Below, piece by piece: positions 31,982 to 43,375 of a stretch of 64,000 nt of DNA. Each line of letters opens with the position of its first letter. Position 1 is the stretch's first letter. A program made the position numbers and the translations under genes. The notes under the pieces were generated by a model that was not told where the DNA came from, ran no database searches, and saw nothing but the letters and a program-made list of their open reading frames with translations. The DNA is from Elgaria multicarinata webbii. Taxonomy: Eukaryota; Chordata; Lepidosauria; Squamata; Anguidae. Location of the stretch: assembly GCF_023053635.1 (NCBI RefSeq), contig NC_086173.1, positions 145,547,197-145,611,196 on the forward strand, given 5' to 3'.

Positions 31982-32671
31982 ACAGATTTAATAAACAAAG
32001 AGTCAATTGCAACCACTCTCTTCATAGAAAAGATCATAGTAATTTTCGGAAGCCCCAAAGTGCTCAAATGAAAAGCACCTATCTATGCAAAAGTATTCAG
32101 AGCCGTTTTGCTTCTGCTGTTAGCCACTTTAATTGATGTCTTGGGATTCTATTCCCTAAACCATGAGATACTATCCCTTGGGTGATGCAATCGGAGTATG
32201 GCACATTTAGTCAACAAAAATTGCTTTCCAACATCAAGAAAATGAATTAAAGACGTTCAGTAATTTTACCAGAGCAAAGTTATAAAGACTCGACGAAAGA
32301 GCAAAGACCATTTCCAGGGAGCGGTTGATATGTTGGAACCTTTCATTGCAATATTCAGGATCTACAATGACACAAACAGGTATATGTTTATTCCATCAAT
32401 CCAAAAAACCAACAGTAAAAATATTTTAAATAGTTTGTCTCTAGTTCCTCTAAATGAAATTTAAAGGTCTTTTTCAGAATTTACATACTGCATTTCTTTT
32501 AGCAAAACCAAAGTGGGATGGTAAACTTTTTTGTGACATTACAAAAGCAACCTGACTTTTATTGGGACAACCAATCCTATTTTTCAATCTTGTTTACTTG
32601 ATGTAAGTCATTCCATTCAATATGGGTTTGAATGGAATGGTTTTGAGGACCAGAACATAAGGATGATTCAG
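31982..32671 (+). promoter_or_regulatory. block conserved upstream of receptors 1 and 2, copy 1
   Basis: Alignable by eye with 41535-42490: AAAAGATCATA, then CAGGGAGCGGTTGATATGTTGG...CAATATTCAGGAT...ACAGGT, and near the end CATTCCATTCAATAT. Each copy lies about 2-2.8 kb 5' of a receptor coding exon, so it may hold the promoter and a 5' exon (an ACAG|GT donor-like site is present in both). A gap in alignment near that site means no coding exon can be fixed. Confidence 0.5.
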
Positions 32672-32985
32672 TAGGGTGACCATATGAAAAGGAGGACAGG
32701 GCTCCTGTATCTTTAACAGTTGCATAGAAAAGGGAATTTCAGCAGGTGTCATTTGTATATATGGAGAACCTGGTGAAATTCCCTCTTCATCACAACAGTT
32801 AAAGGTTCAGGAGCTATACTAGAGTAACCAAAAGAGAAAAGGAGTCCTGCATCTTTAACTGTTGTGATGAAGAGGGACTTTCACCAGGTGCTGCATGCAT
32901 ACAAATGACACCTGCTGAAATTCCCTTTTCTATGCAACTGTTAAAGATACAGGAGCCCTGTCCTCCTTTTCATATGGTCACCCCA
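32672..32985. mobile_element. GGGTGACC palindromic MITE, copy 4
   Basis: TAGGGTGACCATATG to CATATGGTCACCCCA, flanks GATTCAG (32665-32671) and GATTCGG (32986-32992). It interrupts the receptor-upstream block, which is uninterrupted at the matching place near 42490. Confidence 0.8.
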
Positions 32986-32992
32986 GATTCGG

Positions 32993-34389
32993 GCACTAAA
33001 TTCCTATGCACGTTTGCTCAGACATGTCCCGCTTCAGCTATTGGGCAGTAAAAAATGCAATAAATAAAAAAAATTAAATAGGGTTTACTCCCATGTAAGT
33101 GTGCATAGGATTTCAGCCCAAATGATACTATCTATCTATCTATCTATCTATGGGGAACATTCAAATGTATTGGGCAATTTAGAAGCATTTTTCTTTTCCT
33201 CCTCTCTCTCCACCCTGGGGAAGAAGGCATGTGATATATAGTTAATATACCATTGCTGTTTACAATGTTTTTAAAGTGAGCTACAGACCTTATGTCTCCA
33301 AAGAAGAATTTATAAATGAACTTTTCTTTTGAGCTTTATATAAGACAAGAGAATTTAGAGGGCTCTTAAATGACAAATGTGGGACAAGCCACCTTTTTGA
33401 AACAAGTTATATGTGTGTTCCCCCCCCCCCCCAGAAAAAAGTATTCTTTGATTTATGTGGCTGTGCACAATGCAAATGCGTTGGTGGTGAAATGTCAGGA
33501 AATCTTCTCCCTGCTCTCCGGAGCAGTTTTGCAATGTTTAAATCATTGTTCTTGATTTGTTTTTAAATTAGGCAAGAACCATTAGGCCAAATAAAGCTTA
33601 CAAGCAGTATGTAAAATTTAAAAGGCAGATGGTCTGCCCGATAGGAGGTGTAAGGCAGACCAATGAACCTGTGTTCAAATTATAGTAGCATTACGTCACT
33701 GGCATAACTGGAGTGGCAATATTGGGTACTGCCCAATCAGTTTTAAAAAGTTTCCCAAACAAACATACTAAACTGGGGAAAACGTCTAGATGATCCTATC
33801 AACAATAAGCACTTTCCTTCTGTTCCGTTTCTATAACAGAGTTTTAAGCAATTATTTCCTATTTAAATCAAATGGATTTGAAAATATTAAACTTGAGGAT
33901 GAATTGCTCCAATATGCTTCCCATCGTGAAGAAGATATTGTGAACCTATATAGCAGGGGTGGGGGTACATTTGCCCAATGTACTGCACACAGTTGTCCAT
34001 CTCTGCTATATATTGTGAGAAAATAGTTGTTCCATTTCCGTTTCAAGAAAAACAATAATCTGAATATGTGTTAACAAAAACTTGCTCCAGTCAAGCAATT
34101 AAATCTATCAGCAAGGACAACATTGGATCTTAATCACGAAATAGGTATAAAAAATCCTAAGGCAGAGGTTTTTCCTGGAAATTCCCATCAATTCCTGAAC
34201 ACGCTTACCCCTTGAGGTATATGTATTGCACGTTAGTGTTTTAAATATTAAAATATATATTTTAATGTAAAAATTAACAAAGATCTTTTCTACATTAGCA
34301 ATTAACAAAGATATTTTCTACACTGATTTCATTCACTTCAGTGGGGCCTTTTGAAAATACCTCTCAATGGGTTGGCATCCAATAAATTA
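32993..34389. other. receptor 1 upstream sequence, nothing firm
   Basis: 33036-33075 is an L2-type tail (CTTCAGCTATTGGGCAGT, AATAAATAAA). The remainder is A/T-rich with no clear exon. The upstream exon of receptor 1 should lie in this stretch or in the block before it. Confidence 0.35.
33128..33151 (+). repeat. (TATC)n microsatellite
   Basis: About six TATC units. Confidence 0.9.
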
Positions 34390-34520
34390 GCCAATGTGGC
34401 ATAGTAGAGGACCGAATTAAGACTGAGGAAACCTGACTACAAATTCCCTTCAATCATTAGGTGAACCTGAGCAAATTAGCCCAATTCAGCACAATCTACC
34501 TCAGTAAATTTGTTATTCTT
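34390..34520 (+). repeat. tRNA-derived SINE, degenerate
   Basis: TGTGGCATAGTAGAGGACC and GACTACAAATTCCC keep the head layout of the SINE at 26612; CAATCTACCTCAGTAAA matches its body. Confidence 0.5.
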
Positions 34521-34761
34521 TAAGATGCCACAAAACTCTTAGTCATTTTTGCTGCAACAGACTAGCCCGGCTTTTCTGCTAGAAACTGCAACCTTCAAGA
34601 GTTGTTGCGAGGAACAAATTCACTCGGCTTTATATTCTTCCATGGGCATTTTGAAGAAAGTAAAGAACAATAATAAAATATGTAACAGAAAAGAATGTAT
34701 ATGAATGACTTATTAGCATTTTGTGGCACTTTCTCATTGAATATTTTCACTGTATTTTCAG

Positions 34762-35711
34762 ATCTAAGAAAGCCAGCTGATGGAGAAGTGGGAAACACAA
34801 CATCATGGACAGAGTTTGTTCTCCTGGGCTTTCTAAGCCACACGAAACTATCGACCATTTCTTTTGCTGCAGTCCTATTCATGTTCATTGTTGCCTTACT
34901 TGGAAATAGTCTCCTCCTGATTGTAATCAAAGTAGATTCAAGCCTCCAGACTCCAATGTATTTTTTCCTTAGCCAGTTGTCCTTCATGGATATGTGTCAA
35001 GTCCTTGTTATTGTTCCCAAAGCAGCAGTGGGTTTTGTAACACAGCAGAAAACAATTTCACTTATAGGATGTGCGGCTCAGATTTTTCTGATCCTGAATC
35101 TAGGAGGAGCAGAATGCCTCCTGTTGGCAGTCATGTCATATGACCGGTATGTGGCCATTTGCCGGCCCTTGCAATATCCGGTTCTCATGAGGAGAAAAAT
35201 CTGCATAGGCATGTCAGCAGGCGCATGGATTTCATCTTTTCACTACGCATTGATGAAAGCTATTTATTTGCTGCCTCTTTCATACTGTGGATCAAATGTG
35301 ATAAACCATTTTTTCTGTGAATTCCAAATCCTGATAAAGTTTTCCTGTTCAGATACATCCACCTTTGAAAAAGTGTCATTATTCCTTGGTAGCAATTTAC
35401 TGCTCCTTTTCCCAGTCTTAGTCATTGTGGCCTCCTACATATCCATACTTCTGCAAATTCTGAGGGCAAGGCGTTCAGGGGAAAGAAGCCACAAAGCCCT
35501 GAGTACTTGTTTGTCCCACCTCTGCGTGGTAGCCATCTTCTATGGGTCGGCCATCTTGAGGCACCTAAGGCCGGCTTCCTACTACTCAGCAGAGATTAAC
35601 CAGTTTTTTTCTGCATTGTGTACAATTTTCACATCTACAGCAAATCCTTTCATATATAGTCTGAGAAATCGGGATGTATTAGCAGCACTCAGAAAACTGT
35701 TTAGAAACTGA
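34762..35711 (+). CDS. olfactory receptor 1, class II, main coding exon
   Basis: Seven-transmembrane odorant GPCR. From a splice acceptor (CTGTATTTTCAG|AT) the frame codes DLRKPADGEVGNTTSWTEFVLLGFL... to LRKLFRN-stop, about 316 residues. Landmarks: N-glycosylation NTT, GNSLLL in TM1, PMYFFLSQLSFMD in TM2, the extracellular GCAAQ cysteine, MSYDRYVAIC at the end of TM3, YCGSN...CEFQ...SCSDT in EC2, SY in TM5, KALSTCLSHL in TM6 and NPFIYSLRNRDV in TM7. Family-2-like in wording. No in-frame ATG lies between the acceptor and TM1, so the start is probably in an upstream exon. The ATG at 34695 would read through the polypyrimidine tract. STANPFIY replaces the usual MLNPFIY. Otherwise intact. Confidence 0.9.
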
Positions 35712-35734
35712 AGTTAATTGCCTAAGAATAATAC

Positions 35735-36330
35735 TGCTTATGAGGCCAAAGGCCTATTTAGTCCAACATCCTGTTTCCCTACTGCCTCTGATCCTGATTC
35801 TGTAGATAGTGTAAATCCACCATGACTAGTTTAGGGATGTATGAGAAATTTGTTTCAGTTTGTTTTTGATCAGGATGTACCCAGTTCACACCTTCTGGAC
35901 ACAACACGGACTCAGATGCAGTCTCCGCTCAAAGACCATACATTTCTGAGAGTTAAATGTGATTCAAGGACAAAAAAAACCTCCATGCATTCGGCAGTAT
36001 GCATACATTTGAAAAATGTGTCCTTTTGAAAAATGTACACAATTACACTTGAATTTAATCAATAGGAGAATAATGTATACATTTCAAATATTCAAAGAGG
36101 TACATTTGGAAAAATATGCGCAAAAATAGACACAAATTTTCATCTACAAAAAAACCACACTTGCAATTTGATACATACTTTAATGAGAACAAGCTTTGAA
36201 ATGAACTTTGGCAAACTTCTTTTGCTGATTCTCACATCCCGGTGATAGCTTTATCCTCCATCAATTTGTCTTCTAAGTTAGTGGCCATCATCACAGGTTA
36301 TGGCCCTAAATTCCATAAGTTACCTGTGTG
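35735..36330 (-). mobile_element. CR1 3' end split by an A/T-rich element
   Basis: CR1 pieces at 35735-35830 (GAGGCCAAAGGCCTATTTAG) and 36241-36330 (ATAGCTTTATCCTCCATC) are separated by a segment with ends TAGGGATGTATGAGAAATTTG (35833) and GATTCTCACATCCC (36240), the family also at 31605. Confidence 0.6.
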
Positions 36331-37073
36331 AAGAAATATTTATATTTTCTTTTAAAATATGTACATATTGAAAAAAGTTTCAGAAATTACAAAAACAAAC
36401 AAACAAACAAACACCCTTTTATGCATGGACCACAGTCCAGTTTTTTTTCCTGTATTGTTTATAATTGTCATATTCACACAGTACCACTTTACATACAGCT
36501 GATGATATATCAGCAGCAATAGGAAAACTATTTAGTCGTATAAAATATAATGAATTAAAAATAAATAATAAACTTAACACATTTCTAGTATATTTATAAT
36601 TGCTAAATCCCTCAGCCAGAACGAATTCCAATAATTGATGAATGGTATCCAACTTTTCTGGAAAGTCTGAATGGAGTTCCTTCCCACCCCTCCAATAATA
36701 ACTTAGAAGTTATTATTTTATTCATCACCAAAGCAGTCCAAAATTTCTTTTTCTATTGTAATAGTGATGGCATGCATTGCCAAGCTTTTGCTAAAAGGAT
36801 CCTTGCAGCTATTAACATATAACTCACCATCACCACTAAATCTCTAGGAATCTGATCTTTAACATTTCTGAGGACTATAGCTGTTGGATTGAAAAACAAA
36901 CAAGAACCCTGTTTTTTTGTTTTGTTTTTTTTGTATTTTATTATGTTTTTATTTGTGAACCACTTTGAGGTTTTATTTTTTAAAGTAGAATAGACATTTT
37001 CTGAAATAATATTAAAATAATTACATTGATTCTAAGAGGCTACTATTACCTTGTTTCTGATAATCATGACATT
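36331..37073. other. no gene identified
   Basis: A/T-rich; (AAAC)n at 36392-36412. No known element recognised. Confidence 0.35.
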
Positions 37074-37223
37074 GGTCAGATCTACACCTTGTCTCAAATT
37101 GTTATGAATATGGAATAAAAAGCAGGAAATAACACTATGCAAGAAGTATATGGAATGTAGATTGTGCCCCAACAGTTATCAGTGCACTTCAATACTGCTA
37201 AAAAGCAGTAGTGTAGATCTAGC
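37074..37223. mobile_element. MITE, GATCTACACTACTGC-ended family
   Basis: CAGATCTACACCTTG at the left and GCAGTAGTGTAGATCTAGCC at the right, with CCCCAACAGTTATCAGTG inside as in the copies at 45625, 53588 and 60475. Confidence 0.65.
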
Positions 37224-37317
37224 CATTGATTACAATATTGTTACATGGAAATAAATCACTTGTAAATCTGGTTAATCTTTTGCTCAGACATTATTATTTT
37301 GCCCTTCTATTCTCTAT

Positions 37318-37500
37318 CCTTTTGGGTGATTCCAGACAGAGGGACCCTAATGCTAACATTCAGAAGGCATCATGCACCCTTTTTATCCTTAACAAATTTT
37401 AGAAAAAAGATGGGAGAAGCATCTGGACCCCCTGTAAAATTCTGTGACCAAGGCAGGGTAATAAAAAATTCATCTGGAAGTACTCTCTCTATTTTAAGCA
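37318..37500. mobile_element. fragment of GGGTGTTTCCAGAC-ended transposon
   Basis: TTTTGGGTGATTCCAGACAGAGGG...CAGTATT-like inner words and AAATTCTGTGACC...TCATCTGGAAGTAC resemble 17643-18351 but are shorter. Confidence 0.4.
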
Positions 37501-37565
37501 TTCATTCATTTTGATGGAGTGTCCTGGTTCTAATTTGAGGAGATTTTTATAAATAAAAAAATCAA

Positions 37566-37720
37566 TCATAGAATCATAGAACAGTAGAGTTGGAAGGGGA
37601 AGGCCATTGAGTCCAACCCCTGCTCAATGCGGGAATTCACCTTAAAGCAAATATTCTTGCAGCACCAAGCCTGTCTACTGTGGGCAGGGGAAAGCATTAT
37701 TAAGACTTTTCAGGGCTTCC
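37566..37720 (-). mobile_element. CR1 3' end (bird/turtle-like subfamily)
   Basis: ATAGAATCATAGAACAGTAG then AGTTGGAAGG...TCCAACCCC is the complement of a CR1 3' terminus with its (ATTCTATG)-type repeats. Confidence 0.7.
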
Positions 37721-37792
37721 ATTCTAAACAAACCTTTGCTGGTCCTGCTTGATTCATTACTTTTTGTTGATCACTGGATTGTTATGATGTGC

Positions 37793-37904
37793 ATTGATGA
37801 TGATGATGATGATGATGATGATTTCCCGCTCGTGGCAGATTTTCTAGACAGACATGACAGGCTTTTACATCATCATCACCATCACTACGTTGTTGCTGTT
37901 GTTG

Positions 37905-37941
<37 letters not shown>

Positions 37942-37965
37942 ATTATTATTATTATTATTTCTGTG
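37793..37965 (+). repeat. (GAT)n and (ATT)n microsatellites
   Basis: GAT units at 37795-37822; GTT then ATT units at 37890-37962. Confidence 0.9.
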
Positions 37966-38735
37966 ACTTTTTCCTTTCTGTTCCCAAGGAGGGATGGGAT
38001 AGAGAGAAAGAAGCATTTTTCTTTTCTTTCTATGCCGAAACAGGGCTATTTTTCTATTTTAAAAAAAGGAATGAACAATGAGAGGAAATCAGTGATTAAA
38101 GGCTCAGTTGCAGGAACTGAGGGGGGTCATTACAGGGGGTAATTCAGAAAGGGCACGCAAGCAAGATGCAATTAACAGGCTATTTATCAGTAATCCCACA
38201 GCCATTATCAACAGGAGTCAATAAAACAAGCTGAGCCTTCAAGCTATAAACTTTTAGTTGAGATCTTTGTCAACCAGGACTTACTTGAGAGTAAATAGAT
38301 TTGGAGGATCATATCCATAGGGAAGGGCATTGCTGGATATTAAAGCCCTAGAATGAGTGCTATGGGGAACATCCTATTTTAATTCTCCTTCCAACTAGTT
38401 GTTTAAAAGCAATGACACTAAAGGGATCTAGGGTGAAGCAAACTGGCTGAGAAAGAAGAGATGGTCAATATAACCAGAACAGGAAGTGAGCTGTAGTAAC
38501 CTCCTCTTAAAGATATAGACATGGATCCTAAGAAGCACCGGCAGAAGAGGTTTAATGGAAGGTGACTTTCCCATTCCTTTCTTCAGCTGGCAGCTACTTG
38601 AACCCCATTGAAAAGTCTCTCCTGGGAGTTATTTCTGAATGAGGTGGGCTGAAGCATAGAGGGGGATGGGAGAATCTGCAAACATGGGCTTGTCGAGGTT
38701 CTCTGATTTCCATCTCAAAGCTCAGCATGCCTCAT
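37966..38735. other. no gene identified
   Basis: No coding frame or clear element recognised. Confidence 0.35.
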
Positions 38736-39740
38736 TTCAATTCCTGAATGCGAGCTTCTTTCTGCAATACTACAAATGAGAAGGATCTCGGAATTGTTGT
38801 GGATCACAAGCTGAATATGAGCCAACAATGCGATATGGCTGCAAGAAAGGCAAATGCTATTTGGGGCTGCATTAATAAAAGTATAGCTTCCAAATTGCAT
38901 GAGGTATTTATTTATTTATTTATTACATTTTTAGACTGCCCAATAGCTGAAGCTGTCTGGGCAGTTCACAAAAATTAAAACCATGAAGAGCAAAAAAACA
39001 ACCAACAAATTTAAAACACAAATACAAAATACAATATAAAAAGCACAAACAGAATAAAACTACACAGCAAAATTTAATATAGTTTAAAATATGAGATTAA
39101 ACCAGCGAAGTTTAAATTTAAGTTAAATTAGGTGTTAAAATACTGAGAAAATAAAAAGGTCTTCAGCTGGCGACAGAAAGAAAACAATGTAGGTGTCAAG
39201 CGAACCTCTCTGGGGAGCTCATTCCACAACTGGGATGCCACAGCAGAGAGAGCCTCTCTATTTGGCCCTGGTTAGGCCTCATCTAGAGTATTGTGTCCAG
39301 TTCTGGGCTCCACAATTCAAGAAGGACACAGACAAGATGGAGCGTGTTCAGAGGAGGGCAACCAGGGTTCTGGAAACAAAGCCCTATGAAGAGAAACTGA
39401 AAGAACTGGGCATGTTTAACCTGGAGAAGAGAAGACTGAGGGGAGACATCATAGCACTCTTCAAATACTTAAAAGGTTGTCACACAGAGGAGGGCGAGGA
39501 TCTCTTCTCAATCATCCCAGAGTGCAGGACATGGAATAACGGGCTCAAGTTAAAGGAAGCCAGATTCCGGCTGGACATCAGGAAAAACTTCCTGACTGTT
39601 AGAGCAGTACGACAATGGAGCCAGTTACCTAGGAAGGTTGTGGGCTCTCCCACACTAGAGGCATTCAAGAGGCAGCTGGACAACCATCTGTCAGGCATTG
39701 GCATGCGGACAACAGGTTCAAAGGGTTCAGTTGAACACCC
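38736..39740 (+). mobile_element. CR1 LINE, ORF2 part, with nested L2
   Basis: The plus frame TTNEKDLGIVVDHKLNMSQQCDMAARKANAIWGC (38764-38900) continues after an insertion as [41 protein letters not shown]...[29 protein letters not shown]...[11 protein letters not shown] (39265-39700), the CR1 region downstream of the RT palm. A minus-oriented L2-type LINE end lies between. Confidence 0.85.
38905..39262 (-). mobile_element. L2-type LINE 3' end nested in CR1
   Basis: TATTTATTTATTTATTACAT tail at 38905, then ACTGCCCAATAGCTGAAGC. It ends inside the ORF2 C-terminus (complement of GGGGAGCTCATTCCACAAC), like 24745-25240. Confidence 0.8.
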
Positions 39741-39759
39741 TAAGCTGCCGTCGCCATGT

Positions 39760-40335
39760 TGCAGTAGCAGGGCTGGTGCTAGCTGTAGGAAAGAGCAACA
39801 AATTCAGCTGCTCCCCACCCGCTCCTCCTCCGGAAGGTTTTTTTTACCGGTGCAGCTGCTGCCCGCCCAAGCTTGCTCGCCAGGTCTTTCACTCACTCAC
39901 TCAGCCGCTCTCTGCTCCCAGCTGCTCTGCCTGACCTCTCGCGACTGTTGCTGAACAAGGTGGGTGCAGCAGCCACGCTGGGGCCAGGAAGCAGCACGTG
40001 GTGGAGCCAAGGAGGGGAGGCAAGCAGCAAAGCGCCCAGGCAGGCAGGCTGGCTGGCCCACCGGGTGAGGAGCAGCGCTGTTCCTGTAAGTAGTAAGATT
40101 GCCCGGAGCTGCGGACTGGGGCCCTCACCCCCTTCGGAGCTGCTGCCCTCCTCTCGTCACCAGCCCTGCAGGTACTGTAATGTTTGGGAGAAAGAGAGAG
40201 AAGCCGTATATTTTCGTGCCTTCTCTCCTCATTGCTGCCCCACCGCCCACCCCAGTCTGGTCTCCAGCAAGAGAAAAGAAAGGGGGGAGAACTGCAATGC
40301 CCCCCCAGGACCTCCTGGCTAAGGAGGGTTCATTC
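39760..40335. other. GC-rich block, no gene called
   Basis: G+C-rich, CpG-bearing sequence with CTCTCGCGAC near 39937 and GCAGCAG/CAGCTGCT words, replacing A/T-rich CR1 abruptly after 39740. Open frames on both strands carry no domain. CAG|GTACTG- and CTG|GTAAGT-like sites exist, so a first exon of an unseen gene is possible; a transposon core is equally likely. Confidence 0.35.
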
Positions 40336-40472
40336 AGTAGCACCTTATTCAGAATGCTTGCTAAAACAATTCCTATCTGCCCTTGCTTAGTTTAGGGTGT
40401 CCAACCCCCTTTTTTCAAGCCGTTCTTGTAAACATGGTATGTGTGTATCTTGTGTCACTTTAAAACAGAGCT

Positions 40473-40565
40473 GCAGCACAATCCTATGTACGTCTACTCA
40501 GATGTAAGACCCACTGAGATCAATCAAACTTACTCTGAGGTAAATGTGCATAGAATGCAGCCTGA
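40473..40565. repeat. small palindromic repeat
   Basis: CACAATCCTATGTACG...TACTCAGATGTAAGACCCACTGAG and TTACTCTGAGGTAAATGTGCATAG are near-complementary halves of the family also at 2051. Confidence 0.6.
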
Positions 40566-40884
40566 AAACGAAGAAAGGATGAAGAAAAGACAGGAGAGAA
40601 AAAATTGTAGAAATAGAATAGCAAGGTAATTGTGGGATATTTAATCATATTTAAAGACAATAAATACAGTAAAATTAGTGCTCCTCTACTTCAGTCCCAA
40701 TCAAATAATTACAACAGTGCAGTACAGATTATTTGTTAATTAAAAAAAAATACAGTTTACTTCAGTTTTCGTTTATATTGTTTGTTTGATGAATGAAAAA
40801 AAAGTCATTTATTACTGTATATTCAATCAATGTTTACCTTAAAAAAATATCCCTGGCCGAACCACCTAATGAAATGTGCTGCAC

Positions 40885-40995
40885 ACACCTATGCTGTCAG
40901 GGATGCTTTAGGGTGGATTCCTGCATTGAGCAGGGGGTTGGACTCGATGGGCTTATAGGCGCCTTCCAACTCTACTATTCTATGATTCTATTATT
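40885..40995 (+). mobile_element. CR1 3' terminus
   Basis: GGTTGGACTCGATGGGC...CCTTCCAACTCTACTATTC then ATTCTATGATTCTATTATTC. Could be the displaced 3' end of the CR1 at 38736-39740, which breaks off at CTGTCAGG; this piece restarts at CTGTCAGGGATGC. Confidence 0.75.
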
Positions 40996-41004
40996 CTTCT
41001 TCTT

Positions 41005-41228
41005 TTAAAATGGGAAATGTGCATATTTGGCTGCACATTTTTTAAAGTGCCCACTCCAGTGTGTACTTTCCCCCAGTTAAACTGAAGCATGAAAATGCCT
41101 ATGCTTTCCAGAATGCGCTTTTATAAAGTGCTTTTTGTGCACAAACTCCTCTTTGTGTTCATGTTTGTGGTTGCAACTTCTGTTGCTTAACAAACTGAAA
41201 TAAGATTCTTGTACATCCCTAGGGGTGA
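41005..41228. mobile_element. AGGGATG-ended A/T-rich element, fragment
   Basis: Ends TTGTACATCCCTAGGGG; interior AAATGTGCATATTTGG and AAAATGCC words as in 31605-31940. In both places it lies just 5' of the receptor-upstream block. Confidence 0.45.
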
Positions 41229-41534
41229 TGGAGAAGGGAGAACTGCTGAAAATCAGATGGAGGCCCATTTCATGACCAGGCACCCCTGCCATGGAACATG
41301 CCTTCCCTATCAGCTCCAAGCACCACAGCAACTTCATTCATGAAAGGACACTGACTCCCAGGAGAAGATTTTCAAGGGGGAACTACAAGATGGAGGAGGG
41401 GTGGGGAAATCAACTTCCTCCCACTCCGTACAAATCACACTTCTCAGGATCCAAGCCACAGACATGTATGTCTTACATCCCAATTACAGAATAGAGGAAG
41501 AGGGAATAACAAATGTACAAATATTTGTGACACA

Positions 41535-42490
41535 TAAGCAAAATCAACCCCACTCTTCTCATAAAAAAGATCATACAAATTGTTAGAAGCATTAAAGGGT
41601 AAAAGTGGAAGCCATCTTTCTGTGCCAACCTACCCTGGAGAATTTTGCTTCTCCTATCAGTCACAATTAATGCCTGGGGATTATATTCCCTAGGATAAGG
41701 ATGGTGTGGCTTCTGTATTGTTAAGGAACCTTCCCTATGGGAACACCCTGAGAGACTGTCCTGTGGATGATGAAAGTAGAGTTTGGTATCCCTAACTACT
41801 AAAAAATGTTCTTAAGCAGTGTGATGAGGAATTCTATAGAGGTACATTTCCAAAATAGAGCTTTAGAATTTGATTAGAACATCAGTATCAAAGAGGTACA
41901 TTTTCAGGGAGCTATTAAGATGTTGGATCCTCTCACTGCGATATTCAGAATTCACAACAATACAGGTGTACACTTGTTCCAGGAGCCTAAACCAAGAACA
42001 AATGTGTCGTCCACCCCCTGATTTAATTAATTTGACTTTTGTTTCCTCTTAATGACCTGGATTGCCTAAATATTTTCGAACAGTCCAGTCCTATGAATGC
42101 TTATTCAGAATTAAATTTCAATCAGTTCAATGGGGATTATTGCCAAATAAGTCTTGTTTAGTTAAGAATTTATATCCTGCCTTTCTTTGATGTAAGCCAA
42201 GGTAGGATGATAGAATTATAACAGCACTCTACATTGAACTCACTTGAGTGTTGGCAAATTGCCTTCAGGCATTTAGCTGACGGTTTGCAACAAACTTACT
42301 CATACATGTAGCCCTCCACATCTTTAAATTCACACAAGAAAAGGGCTTATGGTATTATTTCTGCCAACAAACATGCCAATGCACTTATTTAAGTCATTGC
42401 CTATAACTGGGACATTTCAGAATCATTCCATTCAATATATATGGATTAATTTGGAGGATCATGAGGCAGGAATAAAACTGACTGATGCAG
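41535..42490 (+). promoter_or_regulatory. block conserved upstream of receptors 1 and 2, copy 2
   Basis: Counterpart of 31982-32671. Shared landmarks: AAAAAAGATCATAC, CAGGGAGCTATTAAGATGTTGG, GCGATATTCAGAATTC, ATACAG|GTGTAC and CATTCCATTCAATAT. No open frame spans it. Role inferred from conservation and position only. Confidence 0.5.
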
Positions 42491-42499
42491 TACCTTTTC

Positions 42500-42775
42500 T
42501 TCTGCTGCTTCCAGACTGTGGAATGGCCTGCCAGAGGAGATTCATCAGTTTAACAGTCTTTTAGCATTTAAGAAAGCTATAAAGACTGATCTCTTCCGGC
42601 GGGCCTATCCAGTGGAATTTTAGGATGCTTTTAGTATGTTTTTAGGAAGTTTTAACAATGTATATTATGTTTTGATTAATATTTTCTGTATTTTATACTT
42701 GCTGCTGTTCCCCGCCTTGATCAGAATGGAGAGGCGGGTTAGAAATTAAATTATTATTATTGTTATTATTATTAT
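42500..42775 (+). mobile_element. L2-type LINE 3' end (GGAGAGGCGGG subfamily)
   Basis: GTGGAATGGCCTGCCAGAGG...AAGACTGATCTCTTCCGGCG codes the ORF2 end, then CCCCGCCTTGATCAGAATGG and an (ATT)n tail. The same subfamily is inverted at 43203-43375. Confidence 0.75.
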
Positions 42776-42804
42776 ATTCTAATATATTAAACAATTAAAA
42801 AGCT

Positions 42805-42838
42805 ATGTTCCTTAATTTCTGCCTCTCTGCAGGAGAAG
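42805..42838 (+). CDS. candidate first coding exon of receptor 2
   Basis: ATG at 42805 opens 34 nt coding MFLNFCLSAGE plus one base, ending GAGAAG|GTAAGTG, a strong donor. Joined to 44105 it stays in frame (993 nt, 330 residues plus stop). Alternative starts include the ATG in the conserved block near 41920. Supported by phase and donor only. Confidence 0.3.
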
Positions 42839-42944
42839 GTAAGTGATTTTCAGCTTATCTCCTATTCTTGAAGCAGGTTTTTAACTTTAAAAAAAACACC
42901 TGTTACTTAAATTGAGAACAATGTTAAGTAAAATAAATGTACAA

Positions 42945-42980
42945 CCACTCTCTCTCTGTGTGTGTGTGTGTGTGTGTGAT
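42945..42980 (+). repeat. (CT)n(GT)n microsatellite
   Basis: CTCTCTCTG followed by about eleven TG units. Confidence 0.9.
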
Positions 42981-43202
42981 ATCACTGAGAACTCGCCAAA
43001 AGCATGGTGGGAGGTTCAAGGCAGATGGTGGAATTGTCTGCATTGAAATCATTCATGAGCATGTCTCATTGATGAGCATGGCTGCGAAATACATTGAGAA
43101 GCCAGGCTTGTCCATTGAGAGAAAAAATAGCAAGCTCTCCTAAAATGTGGGCTGGTTAGGATGTAACAGAGCACACAAGCCTGAGGTTTGTGTCAGCTTG
43201 GG

Positions 43203-43246
<44 letters not shown>

Positions 43247-43375
43247 TCCTTACTTAATTTTGATCGAGGCGGGGAACAACAGTAAATATAAAATACTTTA
43301 TTAAGAGCATAATTTACATTGTTAAAATATCCTAAAAACATCCTAAAATTCCACTGGAATTTTCCCATTACATCC
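43203..43375 (-). mobile_element. L2-type LINE 3' end with (ATA)n tail
   Basis: ATA repeat at 43204-43246, then TTTGATCGAGGCGGGGAAC and TCCTAAAATTCCACTGG, the complement of 42590-42775. Confidence 0.75.

Noticed and set aside
34695-34761. ATG 34695 as start of receptor 1
   Set aside because: The added 22 residues translate a T-rich tract ending in a splice acceptor and align with nothing in the other receptors.
39193-39954. 253-codon plus frame as a host gene
   Set aside because: Its first half is CR1 ORF2 ([19 protein letters not shown]), joined by chance to GC-rich sequence.
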